Shown here piece by piece: positions 22,231-30,860 of a DNA stretch of 41,449 nucleotides. Location of the stretch: NCBI GenBank assembly GCA_029259535.1, contig JAPHEF010000014.1, positions 1 through 41,449 of the forward strand, given 5' to 3'. The position numbers and the translations under genes are program-made. Under the pieces are notes generated by a model that worked only from the letters and a program-made list of their open reading frames with translations, made no database searches and was not told where the DNA came from. How positions within the stretch are numbered: the first letter of the stretch is position 1; the number at the start of each line of letters is the position of its first letter. This DNA is from Alkanophaga liquidiphilum. Lineage in GTDB: Archaea > Halobacteriota > Syntropharchaeia > Alkanophagales > B39-G2.

Positions 22231-24285
22231 GTGAGAACGAGCGAGTTAAAGCTGAACGAGCGAGTGAAGGACGCACTGGGCGACTTCGAGCTTTTCCCGC
22301 CGCAGGAGCTTGCGGTGCATTCCGGCATTCTGGAGATGCGACGGAACTTCGTGGTTGCGTCGCCGACGGCGAGCGGGAAGACGCTTATCGCAGAACTCGT
22401 GATGCTGAAGTCAGTCGTCGAAGAGGACGGCAAATGTATTTACGTGGTGCCACTGAACGCTCTGGCTTACGAGAAGTATTTGGATTTTACAAAGAAATAC
22501 AGAAGACTCGCAAAAGTCAAAATCTCGACGGGAGACTATGATAGCCCGTCATACGAGCTGCGAATGGGCGACATCATAATTTTGACGCTTGAAAAGTTCG
22601 ACTCGCTGACGAGGCTGAGGCCTGAGTGGTTGCATGAGGTCACGGTAGCGGTGATTGACGAGGTTCATATGCTCGGTGATGTCGCTCGCGGTCCGAGGCT
22701 GGAGGGGGCAATAGCGAGGTTCAGAAGCTTCAACCCCGAAGCGAGAATCTTAGGACTTTCCGCCACGATTTCCAATTGCGAGGATTTCGCAGCATGGCTT
22801 GATGCAGAGCTTGTAAGGAGCGAGTGGCGCCCGGTGCCGCTGCGTGAAGAAGTTTTACTTGCGAGGACGGATGCGGGGCTCCTACACTACATTATCGAGG
22901 CAATTCGTAGCGATGCGCAGCTTCTGGTCTTCGTGAACACGAAACGCGGCTCCGTGGCGTTTTGCAAGAAGCTTGCTGAAAAATTGAGGGCGCAAACGAC
23001 GCTAATATTCACGGAAGACGAGCTTAAGGAGTTGGAGGAGCTTGCGGAGAGTGTTGATTTCGGCGTCGACGAGCTTGCAAATTTTGTGAGAGCGGGCGTC
23101 GCTTACCACAACGCTTGGCTGCACCCCGAACAGCGGAGAGCCATCGAGGAGGGCTTCCGTCGCCGCCTGATAAAAGTAATATGCTGCACGCCGACGCTGG
23201 CGATGGGCGTTTCGCTGCCTGCGAAAATTGCACTCATCCGCAACTACAAGTTCTTCTCGGGCGTCATGAGCGAGCCTATGCCAGTATTCTGGGTCAAGCA
23301 GGTCTTTGGACGAGCGGGACGCCCAGAACATGACGACTTCGGCGTCGGAGTCATCGTTGCAAGAAATAAAGCTGAGCAGCGGGAGATAGAACGGCTTTAC
23401 ATAAAGGGGACGCCAGAACCGATATTCTCGCAGTTTTCGGAGGAAATGCTGGAAGAGCAGATACTGGCGACCATCGTCAGCGGCGCACGCACGAGCGGTG
23501 AGGTCGCAGAGTTCGTGAAAAACACGTTTTTCGCGCACCAGAGACAATTAGATGAGCTTTTCTACTTCGGCTTTGAGGAGGGCGTCGAGGAGATTCTCAT
23601 GAGTCTTGCTGAGAAGGGCTTCATCATGAAGATGCGGGACAAGGTGATGCCTACGGACTTCGGCGTCCTGACTTCTCGCCTTTACCTATCCTTAAATTCG
23701 GCTTTATGCCTGCGGGACGGCATTGAGTTTTTAAGCACTGCGGAGTGTAACGAGTTTGACCTCCTCGTCCTGCTGTGCGCGTGCGACGAAGTTTCTCCTT
23801 TTAGGATAAAAGGGGCGTTGGAGGTTGCGACAACGCTCACGAGGAATGTAGGGTGGCTTTTTGAGAACGTCAGAGCGCTCGGCACCGCAGTCATCATGCA
23901 CGCTTGGATAAACGAGAGGAGCTACCCTGAGATAAAAGAGCGTTTCGGCGTTTACCCCGGCGAGATATATAGTAACGTTTACACGTTGGGGTGGCTGGCA
24001 TATGCGGCTTCTCGTCTCGCAAAGCACCTGCAACGCTCTGAAATGGAAAGTGAACTTATGATTTTGAAAGAAAGAATAAGATATGGAATAAAGACGGATT
24101 TGTTGAGCTTAGTGCGGCTTAGGGGTGTCGGGAGGACGCTCGCGAGGCGTCTGCACGCTCATGGCTTTAGAACGCTCGAAGATGTCGCTAAGGCTGACGA
24201 AGCTGAACTTTCTAAAGTTAAGGGCATAGGGGAGAAGCTTGCGAAGAGGATAAAGAAGGAGGCGGAATTAAAGAGAGAGAATTAA
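22231..24285 (+). CDS. hel308: ATP-dependent DNA helicase Hel308
   Basis: The 684-aa product is a superfamily 2 Ski2-type helicase of the Hel308/Hjm family, which unwinds lagging strands at stalled forks. Motifs visible are SPTASGKT (Walker A, residues 44-51), VIDEVHML (DEVH, 143-146), LGLSATISN (motif III), and GRAGRPEHDDFG (motif VI). A winged helix and ratchet domain follow, and the C-terminus has a helix-hairpin-helix (LRGVGRTLARRL ... VKGIGEKLAKRI). The start is a GTG at 22231 with no strong ribosome binding site. Length is slightly under the usual 700-720 aa. Confidence 0.93.
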   Translation: MRTSELKLNERVKDALGDFELFPPQELAVHSGILEMRRNFVVASPTASGKTLIAELVMLKSVVEEDGKCIYVVPLNALAYEKYLDFTKKYRRLAKVKISTGDYDSPSYELRMGDIIILTLEKFDSLTRLRPEWLHEVTVAVIDEVHMLGDVARGPRLEGAIARFRSFNPEARILGLSATISNCEDFAAWLDAELVRSEWRPVPLREEVLLARTDAGLLHYIIEAIRSDAQLLVFVNTKRGSVAFCKKLAEKLRAQTTLIFTEDELKELEELAESVDFGVDELANFVRAGVAYHNAWLHPEQRRAIEEGFRRRLIKVICCTPTLAMGVSLPAKIALIRNYKFFSGVMSEPMPVFWVKQVFGRAGRPEHDDFGVGVIVARNKAEQREIERLYIKGTPEPIFSQFSEEMLEEQILATIVSGARTSGEVAEFVKNTFFAHQRQLDELFYFGFEEGVEEILMSLAEKGFIMKMRDKVMPTDFGVLTSRLYLSLNSALCLRDGIEFLSTAECNEFDLLVLLCACDEVSPFRIKGALEVATTLTRNVGWLFENVRALGTAVIMHAWINERSYPEIKERFGVYPGEIYSNVYTLGWLAYAASRLAKHLQRSEMESELMILKERIRYGIKTDLLSLVRLRGVGRTLARRLHAHGFRTLEDVAKADEAELSKVKGIGEKLAKRIKKEAELKREN

Positions 24286-24316
24286 TGCTGATTAATCAGT
24301 ATTTTTTAAGTTGCAA

Positions 24317-24817
24317 ATGATATCTAAAGACATGTGCGAGTGGTGCGTCAAACACGGAGCTGGAAAGAAGTGGTATTTAAATATGGAGAATTACTCGAAG
24401 AAGACAGCAGAGAGAGTTAAAGCGAGAGAGTGGAATGACGACTTCTGGAGGGATTTAGAGAAAGTTTGGGCTAGTGAAATAAAGAAATTGACAAGAATAT
24501 CGACCAAACCCGTAGTGGGGCGCAAGGTGAAAATAAAAATCGATTGGGATAAGTGTCCTGAGCCTCATAAGTGTGCTAAGTGCTTGCAAGCGTGCCCCTT
24601 AGCAATTTTCGGCATTTACCCTCTCGATCGTGAACGTAATAAGCTTTCAGAGCGCTGGAGGGTGGAGCCTGTATTGGTTGATCTGTGCACGGCATGTAAT
24701 GCCTGCATCGAAGCCTGCTCTAATGGTGCAATCACGAGCAAGCTATTCGCCCCCGCCCCTCACAGGCGGCTTAACTATCAACAGCAAAATCGCTTACAAT
24801 ATGCTTCAACGGTTTAA
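24317..24817 (+). CDS. Ferredoxin-domain protein, two [4Fe-4S] motifs
   Basis: The product is 166 aa from the ATG at 24317 (a TTG six bases earlier is possible). The N-terminus carries a CEWC pair and a charged helical region of about 70 residues. A ferredoxin-like domain follows, with CPEPHKCAKCLQACPLAIF (spacing altered in the first half) and a normal CTACNACIEACSNGAI. The tail is Gln/Arg-rich. It probably carries electrons between soluble partners. The next genes, the HMG-CoA-synthase-like protein and thiolase, begin about 50 bases downstream on the same strand. The N-terminal segment resembles archaeal proteins annotated simply as 4Fe-4S binding; the specific role is unknown. No ribosome binding site is visible. 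Confidence 0.78.
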   Translation: MISKDMCEWCVKHGAGKKWYLNMENYSKKTAERVKAREWNDDFWRDLEKVWASEIKKLTRISTKPVVGRKVKIKIDWDKCPEPHKCAKCLQACPLAIFGIYPLDRERNKLSERWRVEPVLVDLCTACNACIEACSNGAITSKLFAPAPHRRLNYQQQNRLQYASTV

Positions 24818-24867
24818 AACGCATAGAGGCAAATTTAGAACCTGTTTTAGCCGCATTGGGAGGAAAA

Positions 24868-26325
24868 ATGGTGGGGATTATAGGATATGGGGTTTACATC
24901 CCGATGTATAGGCTGAAAACCGAGGAAATTGCAGGAGTCTGGGGCGGTGGAGGTGTTGGCGGCGTTCTCGAACGAGCGGTGCCCGGCGTCGACGAGGACG
25001 TGATCACGATGGCGGCGGAAGCCGCTTTTAACGCCTTCGAGCACGCTGACGTCGAGCCTTCTGAGGTAGAAGCTTTGTTCTTTGCGACGACGTCGGCGCC
25101 CTACGCTGAAGGGCGTCTTTCCTCAGTCCTCACCGACGCTTTAGGACTCAAAGCGGAGACTGTAAAGGCAGAGCTTGGCTTTTCGGCAAGAGCGGGCGTC
25201 GTTGCGCTCTGGAACTGCATGAACGCTATAAGAGCTGGAGAGCTTGATACGGCGCTCGTTGTCGCCTCTGACAGCCTCGTTGGAGCCCCAGGCACGTCGC
25301 CGGAATGCAAGCTTGGAGCCGGCGCCGTGGCATTCCTCGTAGGAAAAGACGGCATGATTGCTGATTTTGGCAACTTCTGCACGTTCTCCACGGATTTTCC
25401 CTACAGATGGAGGCGGAATGAACGCATCTACGTTGAGGAAGTAGACGACATGAGAGTCGAGCGGGACTTCGGCTACGTGAGGCACGTCTCCGCAGCGATG
25501 CATGTGCTCCTGCAAAAAAGTGACACAAAACTCTCGGATTACCAACACGTTGTCCTCGACCAGCCAGATGCGCAGCTCCCAAGGGCGCTTGCAAGAGCGC
25601 TAAAGCTTGATGGCAAGAGGCTTAGAGATGAGCAGTGGCGACACGTGCTCATCGCCCAGGAAATAGGATGCGCAGGCGCCGCAACATGCCTGATAAGCCT
25701 CGCAAAGACTCTTGACGTGGCTAAGCCCTCAGAGAAAATATTAGTGGTATCTTACGGCGCTGGGGCAGGCAGCGATGTTTTTGAGCTCACAGTCACGGAG
25801 CGGATAGAAGAGCGGCGAGGATGGGTGAAGCCTGTAGAAGAGTATTTACGGAGGAAAGAATATGTCAGCTACGGGGTCTATGAGCGTTTTCTTGGGATAA
25901 TAAGGCGGGCTGAGGAGGCGCCACTCGTCCCGAGCATCCCAGCGTACGTACGAAACATGCCCTATAAGCTCAGGCTCGTCGGCTTCAAGTGTAAAAGCTG
26001 CGGCGAGATAAATCTGCCGCGGCGGCGCATCTGCAGGAAATGCAGGAAGCCAAGCGAGTTCGAAGAAGTTAAGCTCAGTAGGAAAGGCAGCCTTTACACA
26101 TTTACAATCGTGGAATACGGTCCACCGGGGCTTGAGCGGAAGTATGCGGTCGGCGTTGCCGAGTTGAAGGAGGGCGTGCGGCTCATCGGCAGACTTACGG
26201 ACTGCAAGCCTGAAGACGTAAAGGTGGGCATGCCTGTCGAGCTCGTGCTTCGTAAAGTCATCGAACGTGGCGGGCTAGTTGAATATGGATATGCATTTCG
26301 CCCTTTACGAGGTGGTGCGAAATGA
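24868..26325 (+). CDS. HMG-CoA-synthase-like protein fused to a DUF35 OB/zinc domain; catalytic residues lost
   Basis: The start is the ATG at 24868, placed by GGGAGG four bases upstream; the product is 485 aa. Residues 1 to about 315 align with archaeal HMG-CoA synthase: GIIGYGVYIPMYRLKTEEIA at the start, and LDVAKPSEKILVVSYGAGAG near the end. Residues 370-480 form a DUF35 domain with a zinc ribbon (C375, C378, C389, C392) and OB fold (SLYTFTIVEYGPP). In archaea the thiolase, DUF35 protein and HMG-CoA synthase form a substrate-channelling complex; here the last two are fused. All three expected catalytic residues are replaced: Glu by Thr75 (ATTSAPYA versus the usual 'GSES.PYA'), Cys by Ala107 (GFSARAG versus 'EFACKAG'), and His by Asp231 (LDQPD versus 'FHQPN'). 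It is therefore unlikely to make HMG-CoA and may act as a structural or modified-activity partner of the thiolase, whose start codon overlaps its stop (ATGA). Confidence 0.88.
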   Translation: MVGIIGYGVYIPMYRLKTEEIAGVWGGGGVGGVLERAVPGVDEDVITMAAEAAFNAFEHADVEPSEVEALFFATTSAPYAEGRLSSVLTDALGLKAETVKAELGFSARAGVVALWNCMNAIRAGELDTALVVASDSLVGAPGTSPECKLGAGAVAFLVGKDGMIADFGNFCTFSTDFPYRWRRNERIYVEEVDDMRVERDFGYVRHVSAAMHVLLQKSDTKLSDYQHVVLDQPDAQLPRALARALKLDGKRLRDEQWRHVLIAQEIGCAGAATCLISLAKTLDVAKPSEKILVVSYGAGAGSDVFELTVTERIEERRGWVKPVEEYLRRKEYVSYGVYERFLGIIRRAEEAPLVPSIPAYVRNMPYKLRLVGFKCKSCGEINLPRRRICRKCRKPSEFEEVKLSRKGSLYTFTIVEYGPPGLERKYAVGVAELKEGVRLIGRLTDCKPEDVKVGMPVELVLRKVIERGGLVEYGYAFRPLRGGAK

Positions 26326-27482
26326 GGCGTGTGGCGGTCGTCGGCGCTGGTATGATAAGGTTTGGAGAGCTTTTCGATAAGGGCTACAAGGACATGGTGC
26401 AGGAAGCTTACCTGAAGTGCTTGGAAAGCGTGGACAAGGGTATAGTGCCGAAAGAGATAGATGCGGGCTGGCTCGGCTGCTATTACGAGACTGATGGGCA
26501 GACGACAGGCTTGATGGCAGACCACCTTGGGCTGTTGGAAATCCCGTGGACAAGGGTTGAGAACGCCTGTGCAAGCGGCGGCGACGCCATAAGGAACGCA
26601 TTTCTTGCAGTCGCTTCCGGCTATTACGACGTCGTCCTCGTCGTCGGCGCCGAGAAGATGCGGGACGTGCCTACGAACATGTTCGGCTGGAAAGGCACCG
26701 AGAAGTCGAGGGATTTTATCTGGGACTACCCTATCGGCATTACCGGCGCGGCTAACTTCGCAATGCACGCCGTCAGACACATGCACGAATACGGCACGAC
26801 GAAGGAGCAGATGGCGCTCGTCGCCGTCAAGAACCACAAATACGGCGCAAAGTATCCATATGCGCACTTCCGCCGTGAGATAACCGTCGAGGACGTTCTG
26901 CGCTCGCCGATGGTTGCGTATCCGTTCTCGCTGCTCGACTGCTGCCCGCAGACCGACGGCGCCGCCGCCGTCATTCTCGCTGCGGAGGAGGTTGCTAAGA
27001 AATTCACGGACACGCCGGTTTTCATCGCCGGCGCCTCCACCGGTCAGGACAGATGCATGCACATGGAAAAAGAGGACATGGCGTGCTTCCCCTCAACGAT
27101 TAGGGCGGCGAGGCGTGCGTATAAGATGGCATGCATTGAAAATCCCACAAAGGAGATAGACGTGGCGGAGTTGCATGACTGCTTCACAATGACCGAGATA
27201 ATAACCTATGAGGACTTAGGCTTCTGCAAGCGTGGCGAGGGCGGAAAGTTCATCGAGGAAGGACAATCAGAGCTTGGCGGCATCGTCGCTTGCAACCTCA
27301 GCGGCGGGCTGAAGGCAAAAGGACATCCTATCGGCGCAACAGGCGTTGCTCAGTGCGCCGAAATCTTCTGGCAACTCAGAGGCGAGGCGCACGTCCAAGC
27401 AGAAGGAGCGGAAGTGGGACTCACGCATAACATCGGCGGGCCGACGGCGGCGTCCTGCGTCATCATTTATAGGGTTTGCTGA
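26322..27482 (+). CDS. Thiolase (SCP2-type acyl-CoA C-acyltransferase)
   Basis: The 386-aa protein is a thiolase of the archaeal/SCP2 branch. The nucleophile lies in ENACASGGDA (C83). ELHDCFTMTE (H285 to F288) and GHPIGATGVAQ (H335) supply the remaining active-site elements, and the C-terminus has LTHNIGGPTAA. The active site looks complete, so it could condense or cleave acyl-CoAs. Its ATG overlaps the stop of the DUF35-fused synthase-like gene, implying equimolar production and a complex. In archaea this thiolase type normally hands acetoacetyl-CoA to HMG-CoA synthase; with that partner degenerate, a catabolic or different biosynthetic beta-ketothiolase is possible. Substrate cannot be read from sequence. 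Confidence 0.92.
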   Translation: MRRVAVVGAGMIRFGELFDKGYKDMVQEAYLKCLESVDKGIVPKEIDAGWLGCYYETDGQTTGLMADHLGLLEIPWTRVENACASGGDAIRNAFLAVASGYYDVVLVVGAEKMRDVPTNMFGWKGTEKSRDFIWDYPIGITGAANFAMHAVRHMHEYGTTKEQMALVAVKNHKYGAKYPYAHFRREITVEDVLRSPMVAYPFSLLDCCPQTDGAAAVILAAEEVAKKFTDTPVFIAGASTGQDRCMHMEKEDMACFPSTIRAARRAYKMACIENPTKEIDVAELHDCFTMTEIITYEDLGFCKRGEGGKFIEEGQSELGGIVACNLSGGLKAKGHPIGATGVAQCAEIFWQLRGEAHVQAEGAEVGLTHNIGGPTAASCVIIYRVC

Positions 27483-27836
27483 CAGTCCTAAGTTTAGATA
27501 ACATTCGCATACAGTTGCAACTAAGGTCGCCAGCTTTATGTAATGGAATTAAAAGAAAACGTGAGGGCGGAAAGACGTGAAGCCGAGAGGCTGATGAGCG
27601 TGCGTGAGAGGAAAGCCGTCTGTGGGGACTTCCGCTCCGCTTGCCCCGAATGCCACCTATGACGAACGGAGTGATGAGAAGGAAGGCTCTCGATGACGCA
27701 TCGAATGTCATCGAAAGCCAAAACGGTGATAGCCTATTACAGTCGCCCAGCAACTCAACGCTCACACCATTAGTGACGCGCCAGTGGCGCTAGTCACCCA
27801 CTCTACCCCACCGACCGCCACGTCACGTTACATCCA
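27483..27836. other. Intergenic stretch between thiolase and larC
   Basis: This 354-bp region separates convergent genes. Two short plus-strand frames occur back to back. A 39-codon frame from an ATG near 27543 reads MELKENVRAERREAERLM and ends in CPECHL. A 43-codon frame begins MTNGVMRRKALDDA. Neither has a ribosome binding site or family resemblance. The inverted repeat CGATGACGCATCGAATGTCATCG near 27690-27712 could form a hairpin and act in termination. I see no supported gene. Confidence 0.35.
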
Positions 27837-29111
27837 TCAGCGACGGTCGCAGCCAAGCTTCCGCCTCGCAGAGTTCTCGGCTGCATGCATGACCTCACGC
27901 ACCGGCACACCCGCCTCCCTCGCAACTCTTTTTGCGTCCTCAAACTCAGCGGAGATGTTTAAGACGGTGCCAAAAGTATCTTCTGCGATTTTGACGGCTA
28001 CTGTATGCTCCTTACTACCGATTCTTACCTTGACGGTGTCAAATCTCCGCCGGGCGACGAGTCGGTGCTTCGTTGGCATCACACGCACTCCGAGCGTCCC
28101 CGTCTCTTCAATTATCCTGCGAGCTAGCCTATAAGCGTCTTCGGGCTTCGCCAAAACTTTCACTACGTGTCCAGCTCGCCCCTTCTTCATCGTCGCTGGC
28201 AGAACCGCAACGTCCAACGCCCCCTCCCTTATCAGCACCTCCACCAAATTCCCAAGAACCTCGCCAGTAACATCGTCCACGTTCGTCTCGAGAACCTCCA
28301 CCTCATCCCTCAGTAAGCCCACGTCCCCCCCAGCCACGCCCTCCTCAAGCACGCCCACCGTCGCCCGCAAAACGTTCGGCACTCCCTCAAACTCACGAGC
28401 GCCGGCGCCGTAGCCTACGCCTTCAACCCGCATCTCCGGTAGAAAACGCACCGTATTCTGCACGAACTCTGAAAGCAAGGCGGCACCCGTCGGCGTTAAA
28501 AGCTCAGCTTCCAGCGGTCCGCCCCTAAACGTCAGACTACTCCCTTTTAAAATTTCGAGCGTCGCTGGCGCTGGCACTGGAAACCTCCGCCGCTCCCGCC
28601 GCTCGCCGCAAACCTCCACAAAGCCCCCGCCAGCAGCAACCGGCGTGCTTAGAACCTTTTTAACGCCCAAACGCCCAATCAGGTCATGGAACGCCGCACA
28701 CACCCCGACGACGTCAGCGAGCGTGTCGTAGGCGCCAAGCTCGTGAAACCGCACTTTCTCTTTGGAGACGCCGTGAATTTTGGCTTCCGCTGCCGCCAAC
28801 CGCTCGAAGACCTTCAGTGAGTTTTCAATGACCTTTTGCTCGACAGAGCCCCGCCGCAACGCCATCTCCAAAATTTTCAGTATTTCAGCATAATCTCTTT
28901 CCTCCTTCGCTTTTGTATCTTCGCACCGCACCTCCACACGCGTCGCCGAAATTCCACCACGTTCCACGGTCCTGACTTCGAGTTCTATGCCCAGATCAAG
29001 AGCGTCAACAGCGCTCTTCGCAAAAGAGAGACGTGCGCCAAGGCTGAGTAGACACCCCAAAACCATATCACCGGCAGCGCCGCAAAATGGCTCGAAGATC
29101 AAGACCCTCAT
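27837..29111 (-). CDS. larC: LarC family protein (nickel-pincer cofactor cyclometallase / DUF111)
   Basis: LarC inserts nickel into the pincer nucleotide cofactor of lactate racemase and related enzymes, in a CTP-dependent reaction. The product (424 aa from the ATG at 29111) has the family start FEPFCGAAGDMVLGCLLSLG, the middle VRFHELGAYDTLADVVGVC and TPVAAGGGF segments, and the C-terminal domain with ETNVDDVTGE and MKKGRAGHVVKVL. A His-rich metal linker is absent. A start at 29144 would overlap the upstream gene by 29 bases, whereas 29111 gives a four-base gap and family-like N-terminus. LarB, LarE and LarA are not in the window. Archaea often carry larC alone with other substrates, so the exact role is open. 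It probably forms an operon with the TldE-like gene. Confidence 0.88.
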   Translation of the reverse strand: MRVLIFEPFCGAAGDMVLGCLLSLGARLSFAKSAVDALDLGIELEVRTVERGGISATRVEVRCEDTKAKEERDYAEILKILEMALRRGSVEQKVIENSLKVFERLAAAEAKIHGVSKEKVRFHELGAYDTLADVVGVCAAFHDLIGRLGVKKVLSTPVAAGGGFVEVCGERRERRRFPVPAPATLEILKGSSLTFRGGPLEAELLTPTGAALLSEFVQNTVRFLPEMRVEGVGYGAGAREFEGVPNVLRATVGVLEEGVAGGDVGLLRDEVEVLETNVDDVTGEVLGNLVEVLIREGALDVAVLPATMKKGRAGHVVKVLAKPEDAYRLARRIIEETGTLGVRVMPTKHRLVARRRFDTVKVRIGSKEHTVAVKIAEDTFGTVLNISAEFEDAKRVAREAGVPVREVMHAAENSARRKLGCDRR

Positions 29112-29115
29112 GCCC

Positions 29116-30444
29116 TCAAGCGAAGCAGTAAACACCTTTAACAAGCACGTAAGGGCAAATGTACCCGGGGATTTCTTCTCTTATGCTCGAAACCCCTGCC
29201 ACCCGGCCCAGAATTTGCTGCAAGCTCGTTTTCATGTGAAAGGGTTGCAAGGAGGAATAAAGCTCGCCGTCTTCGATGCTGAAAGAGTTTAAAACTGTAA
29301 GTTCCACCTCGCCCGATACAGGCTTCGCCGTGCTCAAAGCGTCCACCACGAAAACGCTATCGCCCTCCTCAAAAAGCTCCTCCAAGTCGTAGTCCCCGGC
29401 TTCCACGAGCAGATTGTGCGGCTTCACGGCGACGTCAGCAGTGTAGTGCGCACGCCTCGCATTCCCGGTGGACAGCGTTTCGTTGAGCAGCGCCGAAAGA
29501 TTATCGTAGAGGAAGCCCTTGAAGACGCCCTTCTCGACGATGGCGTTCCGCTGTGTCGGCCAGCCCTCGTCATCGAAGCGTGCCGAAAACGCAAGTGCGG
29601 GGAGTGTGGCGTCGTCAGTCACGCTTATCTGCTCGTTAAACACCACCTTTCCGACTTTATCCTTCATCGGGAGCGCGCCCGCGACGTCTGCGCAGACGCA
29701 GGGCACGAATACGTCGTTTAAAATCATTGAAAGCACCTTAGGGTGCAGTATGATGTTGTTTTTTCCCTCTCGAACCTTATCTTTGGGCACGGTCTCCATA
29801 GCCATCTCGGCGGCGTATTCAGCAAGCTCAACCGCATCCAAATCGGAAAATCGGCGCTTCACAGCACTTTCTTTGCTCCTGCCGCCTTCAGTCACGCAGT
29901 TCACGTGAAATGAATAATAAGTGGATTTTTCGTGTTTCTCAATGCCGTAAGTGTTTATTACCGTCACGTCCTCGACGACGCTGGAAAGGCAGACCGAGAG
30001 CTTGCTTGTCCTCCTTGGAAAGCCGCCAGCGCCTCCCCTTAATATGCTACGCATAGCCTTCATGCAGTCCTCGCAAAGCTCTATGCCTTCTTCGAACTTT
30101 ATGTTCTCCATGGGGTCGTAGAGCCCTGATACTTCGGTTACGGAGTCTGTAAAGGTGAAAGGTGGTCTTTTTACAGTTTTATTCCCGACGTTTGCTATTT
30201 TGATAGCCTTTTCCAGCATGAGCTCCTCACGAATCTTAGAATTAAGCGGAGAGGAGTAATGTCCGAGCCTTTTGTCCTTCACCACCCTTATGCTCACACC
30301 GGCGTCTTTATCTTCACCTACGATCCTTCTCGAATTCTCAAAACTTATTAAAATGCCCTTTTTTGAAATCATATACAACTCAAGGTCTAAATCCAGCTTC
30401 TGCGCATGCTTTATGAGTTTGTCAGGAGCAAAGCCATATCCCAT
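29116..30444 (-). CDS. TldD/PmbA family protein, TldE (PmbA)-like
   Basis: The 442-aa product belongs to the TldD/TldE (PmbA) family, whose heterodimer cleaves peptides during maturation of some modified peptides. Family features visible are GVSIRVVKDKRLGHYSS near the N-terminus, the central NIILHPKVLSMILNDVF, the SARFDDEGWPTQRNAIVEKG segment, and LLVEAGDYDLEELFEEGDSV followed by a C-terminal beta barrel. The HExxxH zinc motif of TldD is absent, so this looks like the non-catalytic TldE/PmbA partner. No tldD lies in the window. GGTGG precedes the ATG. larC starts four bases after its stop. A link to the radical SAM gene at 14-15 kb cannot be inferred from distance. Confidence 0.87.
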   Translation of the reverse strand: MGYGFAPDKLIKHAQKLDLDLELYMISKKGILISFENSRRIVGEDKDAGVSIRVVKDKRLGHYSSPLNSKIREELMLEKAIKIANVGNKTVKRPPFTFTDSVTEVSGLYDPMENIKFEEGIELCEDCMKAMRSILRGGAGGFPRRTSKLSVCLSSVVEDVTVINTYGIEKHEKSTYYSFHVNCVTEGGRSKESAVKRRFSDLDAVELAEYAAEMAMETVPKDKVREGKNNIILHPKVLSMILNDVFVPCVCADVAGALPMKDKVGKVVFNEQISVTDDATLPALAFSARFDDEGWPTQRNAIVEKGVFKGFLYDNLSALLNETLSTGNARRAHYTADVAVKPHNLLVEAGDYDLEELFEEGDSVFVVDALSTAKPVSGEVELTVLNSFSIEDGELYSSLQPFHMKTSLQQILGRVAGVSSIREEIPGYICPYVLVKGVYCFA

Positions 30445-30473
30445 CCATTTCCACCCACGTTAAAATAACCGCA

Positions 30474-30815
30474 TCAGCCGACGGGGTTCAGGACTTTAAA
30501 TCCGAGCTCTGCCGCTCTTGCCTCTATTTCGAGCCGTTTTTTCCTGCCGACGCCGCTTGCGACACGCACCGCTACGCTTTGCGGGTCGAGCGCCTCGAGC
30601 TCCTTGACGTTGTGCACGAGCGCCTCCCGTAACCCACAAGGATGCAGCCCTCGCACCATCTTCGGCGACCCGTAGCCCACTTGCACCCTCGGGCCCTTTG
30701 CCGCTACGTGCTCTCTAAGCTTGTTGTGCAGCCCCTTCGGACGCCGCCAGCTCTCGTCCAGCTTCTTCATGTTTGAGAGATACCTCTTGAACCTCACCTT
30801 CTTCCGGCTCGTCAT
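30474..30815 (-). CDS. rpl32e: 50S ribosomal protein L32e
   Basis: The product (113 aa from ATG at 30815) is the archaeal/eukaryotic ribosomal protein eL32, with the basic N-terminus MTSRKKVRFKRYLSN, WRRPKGLHNKLREH and GYGSPKMVRGLHPCG segments, and the C-terminal half rich in Ala/Arg. Start choice rests on a TATA box (TTATATAAG) whose position about 25-30 bases before this ATG predicts a leaderless transcript. A longer GTG-started frame at 30839 would begin right at the TATA box. In many archaea eL32 sits within the spc-like ribosomal operon; here it is alone, divergent from mobA. Confidence 0.92.
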   Translation of the reverse strand: MTSRKKVRFKRYLSNMKKLDESWRRPKGLHNKLREHVAAKGPRVQVGYGSPKMVRGLHPCGLREALVHNVKELEALDPQSVAVRVASGVGRKKRLEIEARAAELGFKVLNPVG

Positions 30816-30838
30816 CGCAATCTGATTAGTGGCTCCCA

Positions 30839-30848
30839 CTTATATAAC
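30839..30848. promoter_or_regulatory. TATA box between L32e and mobA
   Basis: The nearly symmetrical ttatataact lies 24-33 bases before the L32e ATG on the minus strand and 13-22 bases before the mobA GTG on the plus strand. It fits the L32e promoter well. Because the motif is almost palindromic it may also fire towards mobA, though spacing there is short. Confidence 0.5.
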
Positions 30849-30860
30849 TACGGTGGTAGC

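Noticed and set aside
26094..27062. 322-codon open frame on the minus strand opposite the thiolase and DUF35 region
   Set aside because: Both plus-strand genes have complete family motifs, and the antisense translation is His/Arg/Val-rich with no motif. It is a shadow of GC-biased codons.
27660..27720. Possible C/D-box RNA (GTGATGA near 27672)
   Set aside because: No CTGA D box at suitable distance and no terminal stem.
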